64,000 bases of DNA from Myxococcales bacterium (GTDB lineage: Bacteria > Myxococcota_A > Bradymonadia > UBA7976 > UBA1532): the NCBI GenBank assembly GCA_020633435.1, contig JACKDP010000007.1, positions 462,683 to 526,682 on the forward strand, written 5' to 3'. A program made the position numbers and the translations under genes. Below are positions 9,245 to 16,379 of the stretch, in pieces. The notes under the pieces are model-generated. The model did no database searches. It was not told where the DNA came from and saw nothing but the letters and a program-made list of their open reading frames with translations. How positions within the stretch are numbered: position 1 is the stretch's first letter; each line of letters begins with the position of its first letter.

Positions 9245-10159
9245 ATGACGCTCAGGCAGCTCGAGGTGCTGGTGAAGGTCGTCGAGGCCGGCAGCCTGAC
9301 GCGGGCCGCGGGCGTGCTGCGGATGCAGCGCAGCAACGTCAGCCGCGCGCTGGCCGAGCTGGAGGCGGAGCTGGGCGTCGTCCTGCTGGACCGCACCACC
9401 CGCCGGCAGTCGGTGACGGAGGCGGGGCGGGAGGTCTACGGGCGCGCCGTGGGCATCCTCGAGGCCGTCGCCGAGACCCACCTGCTCACCCAGCGCCTGC
9501 ACGACGACCCGCGGGGCTGCCTGCGGCTCACCTGCAGCGTCGAGTACGGCATGGTCGTCGTCGGCCCCCTGATCGAGGGGTACCTGGCCCGCTACCCGCA
9601 GACCACGGTCGAGGTGGAGTACGCCAGCCGCGACATCGACATCGTGCACGAGGGCTTCGATCTCGCGATCCGCGGCGGGCCGCTGCCCGACTCGAGCCTG
9701 GTGGCGCGCAAGCTGGGCCGGTTCGACTACGGGCTCTTCGCGAGCCCGGCCTACGTCGCGGCGCGGGGGGCGCCCGAGACGCCCGAGGCGCTCGGGGCCC
9801 ACGACGTGATCCACTCGAGCGGCCAGGATGTGCGCCCCGTCTGGACGCTGCACCACCCCCAGCGCGCCGCGCCCGTGCGGGTCGAGGGCCAGCCGCGCCT
9901 GCGGGTCAACACGGGGGCGGCCGTCCGCAGCGCCGTGCTCCAGGGCCTCGGCGTCGCTCCGCTCCCGACCGTGATGGCGCGGGCGTACGTGGCGCAGGGG
10001 CAGCTCCAGCGCCTGCTCGCGCCCTGGCACCCGGCGTCGGTGCCCGTCTACGCGGTCTATCCCCAGAGCCGGCACCTCTCACCCAAGGTGCGCGCCTTCG
10101 TCGACCTGGCGCTCTCGGCCTTCTCGGCCGCGGAGTCCGGGGAGGGCGGGCCGCGCTGA
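9245..10159 (+). CDS. LysR-family transcriptional regulator
   Basis: About 304 residues from ATG 9245, chosen because it gives the canonical MTLRQLEVLVKVVEAGSLT start with a GGGGG ribosome site 6 bases upstream; an in-frame ATG at 9206 would add 13 residues and run through the inverted repeats. Winged helix-turn-helix at residues 1-62 (AAGVLRMQRSNVSRALAELE, LLDRTTRRQSVTEAG), then the periplasmic-binding-like effector domain with PxFDLAIR-type motif (GFDLAIRGG) as in the CrgA/PA2206 subgroup. It is divergent from the ATP-grasp/flavoenzyme operon and is the obvious candidate to control it in response to a substrate or product. Confidence 0.92.
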   Translation: MTLRQLEVLVKVVEAGSLTRAAGVLRMQRSNVSRALAELEAELGVVLLDRTTRRQSVTEAGREVYGRAVGILEAVAETHLLTQRLHDDPRGCLRLTCSVEYGMVVVGPLIEGYLARYPQTTVEVEYASRDIDIVHEGFDLAIRGGPLPDSSLVARKLGRFDYGLFASPAYVAARGAPETPEALGAHDVIHSSGQDVRPVWTLHHPQRAAPVRVEGQPRLRVNTGAAVRSAVLQGLGVAPLPTVMARAYVAQGQLQRLLAPWHPASVPVYAVYPQSRHLSPKVRAFVDLALSAFSAAESGEGGPR

Positions 10160-10189
10160 GCCGCTCGGGGTGCTGCCGGCCCGAGCCCG

Positions 10190-10996
10190 CTAGAACCGCC
10201 AGAAGGCGTCGACGATGGGGAAGACGCTCACCTGCGGGATGAAGACGTTCACCACCGGCACGGCGATGTGGCCGTAGGTCAGGCCCAGGCGCAGGTTGAA
10301 CGTCGCCCAGCTCCAGTAGGCGCTCAGGCCGACGTTGCCCTTGGGGCCGTCGACCTCGGCGCCGGCGCTGCCGACGACGTCGACCTCGGAGTCCGCGTCG
10401 ATGGTGTAGGTGGTCACCACGCGGCCCGAGTAGCGCTCGTAGATCTTCACGCGGCCCTCGGCCACCAGGGCGAAGGTGCGGCTGAGGCGGTACTCGATGG
10501 CCGGGCGGAACATGACGGTGCTGGCGCCGCCCACGGCCTCGAGGTCGGCCGAGTCGACGGTGCCGCTGAAGTTGACCCAGGTGAAGGAGAGGCCGGCGTT
10601 GAAGGTGAAGTCGTCGTGGCGGCTGCTGCCCACGAGGTTGAAGGGGACGACCTTGAACTGCGGGTAGTCCTTGCCGGCCTCCTGCTCGTCCACGAAGTCT
10701 GCGAGATCCAACGAGAAAATGCCGAGCTCCAGGGACACGCCGCGGCCGCCGGACTCCCAGGGCCGCCACTTGATCTGGGCGTTCTTGACCTTGACGAGCC
10801 AGAACAGCGGGTAGGTGCTGACCTGCACGCTCTCCAGCAGGCCGAGCTCGGCGGCGAAGAGGCCCAGGCGCAGCTCCCAGGGCTTGAGGGTGTAGATGGA
10901 GTAGTCGGTGGCCGGGGTCTCGGGGTCGTGGTAGGCGGCGGCCGGGCCGGCGACGAGGAGGAGGCCGAGCAGGCCGGGCAGGGCGCGCTTCACCAC
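10190..10996 (-). CDS. Outer-membrane beta-barrel protein, unknown function
   Basis: 268 residues. Signal peptide MVKRALPGLLGLLLVAGPAAA, then amphipathic strands throughout (LRLGLFAAELGLLESV, FNAGLSFTWVNFSGTV, FRPAIEYRLSRTFALV) and a terminal WRF, the C-terminal aromatic residue recognised by the BAM machinery. It overlaps the upstream lipoprotein gene by 7 bp on the same strand, so the two are likely one operon and may act together at the outer membrane. No specific family recognised. Confidence 0.75.
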   Translation of the reverse strand: MVKRALPGLLGLLLVAGPAAAYHDPETPATDYSIYTLKPWELRLGLFAAELGLLESVQVSTYPLFWLVKVKNAQIKWRPWESGGRGVSLELGIFSLDLADFVDEQEAGKDYPQFKVVPFNLVGSSRHDDFTFNAGLSFTWVNFSGTVDSADLEAVGGASTVMFRPAIEYRLSRTFALVAEGRVKIYERYSGRVVTTYTIDADSEVDVVGSAGAEVDGPKGNVGLSAYWSWATFNLRLGLTYGHIAVPVVNVFIPQVSVFPIVDAFWRF

Positions 10997-11763
10997 GGCA
11001 CCCGCTGGCCGTCGGGGCCGACGCAGACGCTGGTGTCGCAGCGCCAGGGGCCCTGGGCGTCGACGACCCGCACGCCGCCATCGAAGCCGTAGCCGACGAG
11101 GAAGGTGCCGCCATCGGGCACGTCGACGGCGGTCAGGACCCCCTCGCCCGGGACGTAGCGGGCGTCAAAGCGCAGGCGCTCCCAGGGGGCGCCCTCCTGG
11201 GAGAGCTGCCCCTCGAAGTCGACGAGCACGCCGGTGATGCCGGCCGGCAGGCCGTCCACGCGCAGGCGGATGTCGCCGTCCATGCGCAGCGCGCTGGCGA
11301 GGAGGCACTGGGCGAGGCCGCCCCAGACCACGGGCTCGAAGCCGTCATCGGTGAGGAGCAGGGTGAGGGAGAGCTTGCCCCGGCTCGGGCGGGCCTCGGC
11401 GCCGGTGCCCGGGCAGACGCGGCGGTAGATGGCCCAGGCGCCCGCCTCGATGGTCACCCCGGCGGCCGTCAGGGGCTGGGCGCGGGCGGCCAGGCCGTCC
11501 TCCTGCTTCACGGTGGCGTCGTCGAGGTTCGCGATGCCCGTCGCGACGGCCTCGATGAGGCCGAGCAGCTCCTCGGTGTCGGCCAGGAAGCCCAGCTTCG
11601 CCGCGGAGGCCTCGAGCAGGCGCGGGGCCGTCTCGGGCGTCAGCTCGCCGTCGATCTGGGTGTAGCGCGCCACCAGCGCGCTCATGTTCGGCGCCTTCGG
11701 CGGCTCGACCTCGTTGGTGCAGGCGCCCAGACACAGGGCGACGGGCAGCAGTGCGCGCATCAT
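10990..11763 (-). CDS. Lipoprotein, unknown function
   Basis: 257 residues from the double ATG at 11763/11760, with GGAGG just upstream. Signal peptide MMRALLPVALCLGAC ends in a good lipobox (CLGAC), so the mature protein is lipid-anchored. The body has a helical N-terminal half (LLEASAAKLGFLADTEELLGL) and a beta-rich C-terminal half (GKLSLTLLLTDDGFEPVVW, IRLRVDGLPAGITG, RLRFDARYVPGEG), with cysteines near the end (CDTSVC). First gene of a two-gene unit with the beta-barrel at 10190. The open frame continuing back to 12285 is Arg/Pro-rich and rejected. No family recognised. Confidence 0.75.
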   Translation of the reverse strand: MMRALLPVALCLGACTNEVEPPKAPNMSALVARYTQIDGELTPETAPRLLEASAAKLGFLADTEELLGLIEAVATGIANLDDATVKQEDGLAARAQPLTAAGVTIEAGAWAIYRRVCPGTGAEARPSRGKLSLTLLLTDDGFEPVVWGGLAQCLLASALRMDGDIRLRVDGLPAGITGVLVDFEGQLSQEGAPWERLRFDARYVPGEGVLTAVDVPDGGTFLVGYGFDGGVRVVDAQGPWRCDTSVCVGPDGQRVPW

Positions 11764-11866
11764 GACCTCCGACCCATGGCCGCACTCTACCACGCAGGCG
11801 CATCGCGTCGACCGGGGGGGCAGGAGTAGTGTGGCGGTGGCGTGACGATTCGGTGGAGGGGGAGCC

Positions 11867-13045
11867 GTGCGGACGGGGTGGTGGCTGGTGGCGGGCCTGG
11901 CGATGGCCGGCTGCGACGACGGAGGCGGTGGGGGCGGCGGCACGTTCGTCGACGCGGGGCTGGCCGATGACGGGGGGCACCGCGACGCCCACCCCGCGGA
12001 CGCGGCGGAGACGCTGGATCGCGGGCGGCGGCCGGACGTGGGCCGGCCCGACGCGTCCCCCCCGCGGGACGCCCGGGTGCCGGCCCCCGATCGGGGCGTC
12101 GACGAGCCCGACATGGCCGAGCCCGACGCCGCGCAGCCCGACGCGAGCTGCGGTGATCTGGATCTGCCCGTCGGCAACTGGCTCAACCCCTTCGACTCGC
12201 CGATGACGGCCTCGGCGGGGGATCCCCACCACAGCGCCGTGGAGCCCACGGTGAACCCGGGCCAGGCGTTCAGCTTCGACGGCAAGTTCGCCTACGGCGT
12301 CTTCAGCGAGGATCTGGAGGGGGAGCGCGTCGAGGTCTGGCTGCGCGAGGCGCCCTGCGGGGCCTGGGAGCGCTTCGCCCAGGATCGCACCGACAGCGAC
12401 GGGCGCACGTCGACGCCGCACCCCGGCTTCGACGCCGAGGGCACCCACGACTTCCGGCTGCGGGTCCCCGGCGACAACAGCGTGGCCCCGGGGGCGGTGC
12501 GGGTGGTGCCGCGGGGGCGGCAGGCCGTGGTGTTCGACGTCGACGGCACCCTCACCATCGGCGACAGCGAGATCTTCCAGGAGGTCCTGCTGGGCAGCGA
12601 TCCCGAGATGTACGAGGGGGCCCTCGACGTGGTCTGGGCCTGGGCCGACGCGGGCTACTTCATCGTCTACATGACGGGCCGGCCGTACTTCCTGAACCCG
12701 GCCACGCGCCGGTGGCTGGAGCGGCACGGCTTCCCGCCGGGGCCCGTGCGCACCACCGACTCCCTGAGCGAGGCCCTGCCCACCGCGGACGGCGTCCAGA
12801 CCTACAAGCGTAACTGGATCAACCACTTGCGCGAGAGCGCCGGCCTCGACTTCGTGGCCGCCTACGGCAACGCCGACACCGACGTCTGCGGCTATGCCCA
12901 GGCCAACATCCCGCCGTCGGTCACCTGGATCATCGGGCCCCACGGCGGCGAGGCCTGTCAGGGCTTCCAGGCGACCCAGGCCGTCACGGACTACCCCACG
13001 CACCTGGCGCGGGATCTGGCCGATCTCCCGCCCGCGGCGCGGTGA
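11867..13045 (+). CDS. Lipin/LNS2-like HAD phosphatase lipoprotein
   Basis: 392 residues from GTG 11867 with a GGAGGGGGAG ribosome site. Signal peptide and lipobox (GLAMAGC) are followed by a glycine run and a long Asp/Ala/Pro-rich spacer to about residue 105. Residues of roughly 120-215 form a beta-rich N-lipin-type part (NPFDSPMTAS, GKFAYGVFSEDLEGERVEVW). The HAD domain follows: VVFDVDGTLTIGD supplies the DxDGT nucleophile loop, then YFIVYMTGRPYFL and NADTDVCGYAQANI (motif IV-like). Eukaryotic lipins with this DxDGT domain dephosphorylate phosphatidate. Here the enzyme is predicted to sit on the outside of a membrane, so its substrate may be lipid or another phosphoester. It stands alone between divergent and unrelated genes. 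Confidence 0.8.
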   Translation: MRTGWWLVAGLAMAGCDDGGGGGGGTFVDAGLADDGGHRDAHPADAAETLDRGRRPDVGRPDASPPRDARVPAPDRGVDEPDMAEPDAAQPDASCGDLDLPVGNWLNPFDSPMTASAGDPHHSAVEPTVNPGQAFSFDGKFAYGVFSEDLEGERVEVWLREAPCGAWERFAQDRTDSDGRTSTPHPGFDAEGTHDFRLRVPGDNSVAPGAVRVVPRGRQAVVFDVDGTLTIGDSEIFQEVLLGSDPEMYEGALDVVWAWADAGYFIVYMTGRPYFLNPATRRWLERHGFPPGPVRTTDSLSEALPTADGVQTYKRNWINHLRESAGLDFVAAYGNADTDVCGYAQANIPPSVTWIIGPHGGEACQGFQATQAVTDYPTHLARDLADLPPAAR

Positions 13046-13061
13046 GGCGGGTCGCGAAAGT

Positions 13062-13078
13062 CTGAGGGGGGCCCTCAG
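13062..13078. terminator. Hairpin downstream of the lipin-like gene
   Basis: CTGAGGG, 3-base loop, CCCTCAG: a perfect 7-bp stem 16 bases after the stop at 13045. There is no T-run on the plus strand, so it may be a weak or Rho-assisted terminator for the lipin-like gene. Confidence 0.35.
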
Positions 13079-13187
13079 AAAACCCCGAGGCGGCCGGCCC
13101 CGGCTGCCCCGTCGCGGGGCCCCGCGGCTGGCACCGACCTTGCGAGGGCGTGCCGGTGTCCTTCTCTCCAGCGGTTCGGAGGCTTCG

Positions 13188-15518
13188 ATGTCCACGCGAC
13201 GACTTCTCACCGGCGGCCTGTGTCTGGCTGCCCTCTTCTTCGGGTGTGATCCCGAGTCCCCCTCGGACGGCCCGGACGCGGGCGAGCGCATCGACGGCGG
13301 CGGCGGTGGGGCCGGCGGCGTCGGCGGCGGCGGTGGCGAGGGCGGCATGGGCGGCGCCGGCGGCGACCCCCAGGGCCCCTGCGACCAGCTCGGCGAGGCG
13401 ACGTGCGAGGCCCGCGCCGACTGCGTGGCCCAGCGCGACGTCTTCGACGCCTTCGCCCGCTGCCGCGACGTGGGCGACGCGGCCTGCAGCCTGCTCGACG
13501 AGGGCCAGTGCGGCGATCGCGCCGACTGCGCGTGGGACGGCGAGCGCTGCAGCGCGCCCATCCTGACCTGCCAGGAGCGCGAGGCCGAGGACGACTGCAC
13601 GGCGGCTGGCTGCTACTGGTACGACGCGGCCTGCCACGCCGAGCGCCCGCCGGCCCAGTGCGACCAGCCCGAGCCCGCGGCCTGCGAGGCCGCCGGCTGC
13701 CAGTGGACGGACGATGGCTGCCTGCCCCAGTGCGATGGCCTGGGCCGGCCCTCCTGCGACTCGCGGCGCGACTGCCGCTGGGCCGGGGATCACTGCGAGA
13801 TGGGCCCCGCCGGCATGGCCTGCGGCGAGCTCGGCCCCCAGGACTGCGTGGGCCGCGCCGACTGCACCTGGGATGGCGACGGCTGCGTCGATCGCCCCGA
13901 CGGCCCCTGCGCCGATCTGAGCGAGGCCGCCTGCGTGGTCCGCCCCGACTGCGCGCCCGTGTACGCCGACGACGGCGCGGACGAGCTGCCCGGCGGCGCT
14001 GGCGGCGCCGCGGGTGGCGCCGGCGAGGCCCCCCCGCTGCCCGAGGCCCCCTACGTCGGCTGCGAGGATCGCGTCTTCGACTGCGCCAACGTGCCCGTCG
14101 AGGCCTGCGAGCGGACCCCCGGCTGCGCCGTGATCAACGGCGCCTGCGCCGCGGAGGATCCCGACGGCTGCGGCCAGCTCCTGCCCCGCCAGTGCGCCCA
14201 GAACCCGCGCTGCCAGCTCACCGAGGTGGAGGTCTGCGACTGGGACGGCGACGGCATCCCCGACGACCAGTTCCCCGGCGACGGCGACGGCGACTTCCTG
14301 CCCCCCGATCCCGGCCAGCCCCCCTGCGAGATCGTCGCGACCTGCGAGCCGCGCCCCGACGCGCCCCCCGCCTGCCGCGACCTGCCCATCGACCAGTGCG
14401 GCCTGCGCGCCGACTGCCAGCTCGAGCCCGATCCCGAGTGCGGCGGCGCCGGCGGCGGGGCGGGCGTGCCCGCGCCGGATCCGGACTGCGAGGACTGCCT
14501 GATCGCGCCGGCCTGCGTCATCTGCGCCCCCCGGCCCATTCAGGGCGACTGCTGGAACCTCGACATCGACGCCTGCGCCGATCGCGACGACTGCCGCTGG
14601 GTCCCGGGCGGCGGCGGCGGCGGCATGGATCCCGTGCCGGTGCCCCCGCCCTGCGGCTGCCCCCCCGATGATCCGGGCTGCGGCTGCGCCGAGCCGGCGC
14701 CGGTCCCGCCCCCCGCGGACGGCTTCTGTCAGCCGGCGGCCCCCCAGGGCTGCTGGGATCTGGGCGAGGGCGACTGCCTGAACCACCCCGAGTGCGAGTG
14801 GATCGGCGACGGCGGCGGCGACGTCTGCTTCTGCGACGAGAACGGCTGCGTCTGCCAGCCGGGCGGCCCCGGCGGCGGCTTCTGCCAGGAGCGCCAGCAG
14901 CCCGACCCCTGCGCCGGCCTCGATCAGGGCGCCTGCATGGCCGACGCCGACCAGTGCGCCTGGGTCGACCCGGAGCCGGTGCCCTGCGACTGCCCGCCCG
15001 GCGAGGACTGCGTCTGCGCCGACCAGCCCGGCGAGGGGGGGATCTGCGTGTTCGTCGGCCCCGTGGGCCGCTGCCAGGCCTTCGATCCCGACGCTTGCTG
15101 GGCCCAGGACGGCTGCGAGTGGGTCGACGGCGGCGAGGACGTCTGCGAGTGCATCATCGGCCCCGACGGCCAGGAGATCTGCCGCTGCGGCGGCGGCGGC
15201 GGGTTCTGCCAGCCGGGCGGCGTGATCATCCCGCCCGACGGCGAGTGCTTCGACCTGCCCGAGGACGCCTGCGGCGCGGATCCGGCCTGCATGGTGCTGC
15301 GCTGCGAGCAGGCCTGCCTGCCGGGCGACGCCGAGTGCCTGGGCGCCTGCGCCGAGGTCGAGGGCATGTGCTTCCCCCGCGCCTTCCTCTGCCCCGAGGC
15401 GCCCATCGACATCTGCCCGCGCCTCGATGGCTGCCAGGTCATCGATCCGTGCCCGGTGGATCCGGCCAACCCGGACGCGCCGGTCTGCGACGCCGAGCCC
15501 TTCTGCGGGCCGGCCTGA
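13188..15518 (+). CDS. Very Cys-rich repeat lipoprotein (776 aa)
   Basis: Start at ATG 13188 with CGGAGG six bases upstream. Signal peptide MSTRRLLTGGLCLAALFFGC ends in a lipobox; a Gly-rich linker (GGGGGAGGVGGGGGEGG) follows. The rest is built from irregular modules of 25-45 residues with the pattern CxxL....C..RxDCxW....C (examples: EARADCVAQ, GDRADCAWDGERC, DSRRDCRWAGDHC, VGRADCTWDGDGC, DRDDCRWVPGG). I count about 93 cysteines, some 12% of the protein, implying dozens of disulfides, and many acidic residues and Pro/Gly spacers. No enzyme domain is visible. This looks like a rigid surface stalk, adhesin or protective coat protein. It is monocistronic. The long antisense open frame is a composition artefact. 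Confidence 0.8.
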   Translation: MSTRRLLTGGLCLAALFFGCDPESPSDGPDAGERIDGGGGGAGGVGGGGGEGGMGGAGGDPQGPCDQLGEATCEARADCVAQRDVFDAFARCRDVGDAACSLLDEGQCGDRADCAWDGERCSAPILTCQEREAEDDCTAAGCYWYDAACHAERPPAQCDQPEPAACEAAGCQWTDDGCLPQCDGLGRPSCDSRRDCRWAGDHCEMGPAGMACGELGPQDCVGRADCTWDGDGCVDRPDGPCADLSEAACVVRPDCAPVYADDGADELPGGAGGAAGGAGEAPPLPEAPYVGCEDRVFDCANVPVEACERTPGCAVINGACAAEDPDGCGQLLPRQCAQNPRCQLTEVEVCDWDGDGIPDDQFPGDGDGDFLPPDPGQPPCEIVATCEPRPDAPPACRDLPIDQCGLRADCQLEPDPECGGAGGGAGVPAPDPDCEDCLIAPACVICAPRPIQGDCWNLDIDACADRDDCRWVPGGGGGGMDPVPVPPPCGCPPDDPGCGCAEPAPVPPPADGFCQPAAPQGCWDLGEGDCLNHPECEWIGDGGGDVCFCDENGCVCQPGGPGGGFCQERQQPDPCAGLDQGACMADADQCAWVDPEPVPCDCPPGEDCVCADQPGEGGICVFVGPVGRCQAFDPDACWAQDGCEWVDGGEDVCECIIGPDGQEICRCGGGGGFCQPGGVIIPPDGECFDLPEDACGADPACMVLRCEQACLPGDAECLGACAEVEGMCFPRAFLCPEAPIDICPRLDGCQVIDPCPVDPANPDAPVCDAEPFCGPA

Positions 15519-15529
15519 GCCTCCCCCCC

Positions 15530-15564
15530 GGCCGCGGTCCGTCGTCCCCCGGCGGGCCGCGGCC
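15530..15564. terminator. GC-rich hairpin after the Cys-rich lipoprotein gene
   Basis: GGCCGCGG and CCGCGGCC form an 8-bp inverted repeat with a 19-base loop, 11 bases after the stop at 15518. No T-run follows. It lies between convergent genes, so it could serve either; low confidence. Confidence 0.25.
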
Positions 15565-15598
15565 GGTCCCCCATCCCGCCGCGCGCAACACCCTGAAC

Positions 15599-15778
15599 CT
15601 ACTGCGCTTTCTGCGCCCTCTGGGTGGCGATGGCCACGCAGCGGTCGCAGACGGGCTGCCCCCGCCGGGCCTCGGCCCGCAGATCCTCCGCCGTCAGCAC
15701 CGGCTCCGACGCAGGCGCGCCACACGCCGGCCCGACCACGCCGTCCGCGCGGGTCTGTCCCAGGTGGTAGATGGTCAT
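15599..15778 (-). CDS. Small protein with putative zinc-binding cysteines
   Basis: 59 residues from ATG 15778, supported by a strong AGGAGG ribosome site. Visible: MTIYHLGQT at the N-terminus, ACGAP at about residue 20 and PVCDRCV near residue 45. His5 or another residue plus these three cysteines could form a small zinc site, but no standard finger pattern is complete. The longer frame back to 16198 is antisense to greB and rejected. Convergent with the Cys-rich lipoprotein and divergent from greB. Function unknown. Confidence 0.55.
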   Translation of the reverse strand: MTIYHLGQTRADGVVGPACGAPASEPVLTAEDLRAEARRGQPVCDRCVAIATQRAQKAQ

Positions 15779-15901
15779 GGCGCCTCCTCTCGCTGGACGC
15801 CCTCCACCGTAGCAGACGGCCCGGCGGCCGGGGGCGGCGCGCTTGACGCCGGCCGCCGACCGTGGCTGATTGCCGTCCCCCGAGAGCCCCAGGAGGACCC
15901 C

Positions 15902-16375
15902 ATGGCCGAGTACATCAGCACCGCGGGCCGCGCCCGGCTCGCCGACGAGCTGCACCGCCTGCTGTCCGTCGAGCGGCCCCAGGTGGTCAACACCGTCGCC
16001 GCCGCCGCCGCCGAGGGCGATCGCAGCGAGAACGCCGAGTACATCTACGGCAAGAAGCGGCTGCGCCAGATCGACCGGCGCATCGAGTTCCTGAGCAAGC
16101 GCCTCGACCAGCTCCAGGCCGTCGAGCGCGCGAGCACCGACGATCGCGTCGTCTTCCTGTCGTGGGTGGAGGTGGAGGACGAGGGGGGCCAGACCCACTG
16201 GTACCGCATCGTCGGCGCCGACGAGACGGACGCGAAGCTCGGCTGGATCTCGTTCAAGTCCCCGGTCGGCAAGGCCTTGCTGGGCCGGCGACGCGACGAC
16301 ACCGTCTTCGTCCCCACCCCGGGCGGCGACCGCGACTACACCATCCTCGACATCCGCATCGGCCCGCCGGCCTGA
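15902..16375 (+). CDS. greB: Transcription elongation factor GreB
   Basis: 157 residues from ATG 15902 with an AGGAGG ribosome site. GreB rescues backtracked RNA polymerase by stimulating cleavage of the nascent transcript. The N-terminal coiled coil carries the acidic loop (AAAAEGDRSENAEYIYGKKR) that reaches the polymerase active site, followed by RQIDRRIEFLSKRLDQ; YIYGKKRLRxIDRRI is the GreB rather than GreA signature. The C-terminal FKBP-like domain follows (VFLSWVEVEDEGGQ, YRIVGADETDAKLGWIS, PVGKALLGRRRDDTV). The length matches the family. It is convergent with cysN with a 4-bp gap. Confidence 0.95.
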   Translation: MAEYISTAGRARLADELHRLLSVERPQVVNTVAAAAAEGDRSENAEYIYGKKRLRQIDRRIEFLSKRLDQLQAVERASTDDRVVFLSWVEVEDEGGQTHWYRIVGADETDAKLGWISFKSPVGKALLGRRRDDTVFVPTPGGDRDYTILDIRIGPPA

Positions 16376-16379
16376 GGCC

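Noticed and set aside
12984..15725. 913-aa minus-strand frame opposite the Cys-rich lipoprotein
   Set aside because: Ala/Gly/Val composition with no motif; the plus strand has signal peptide, lipobox, ribosome site and ordered repeats.
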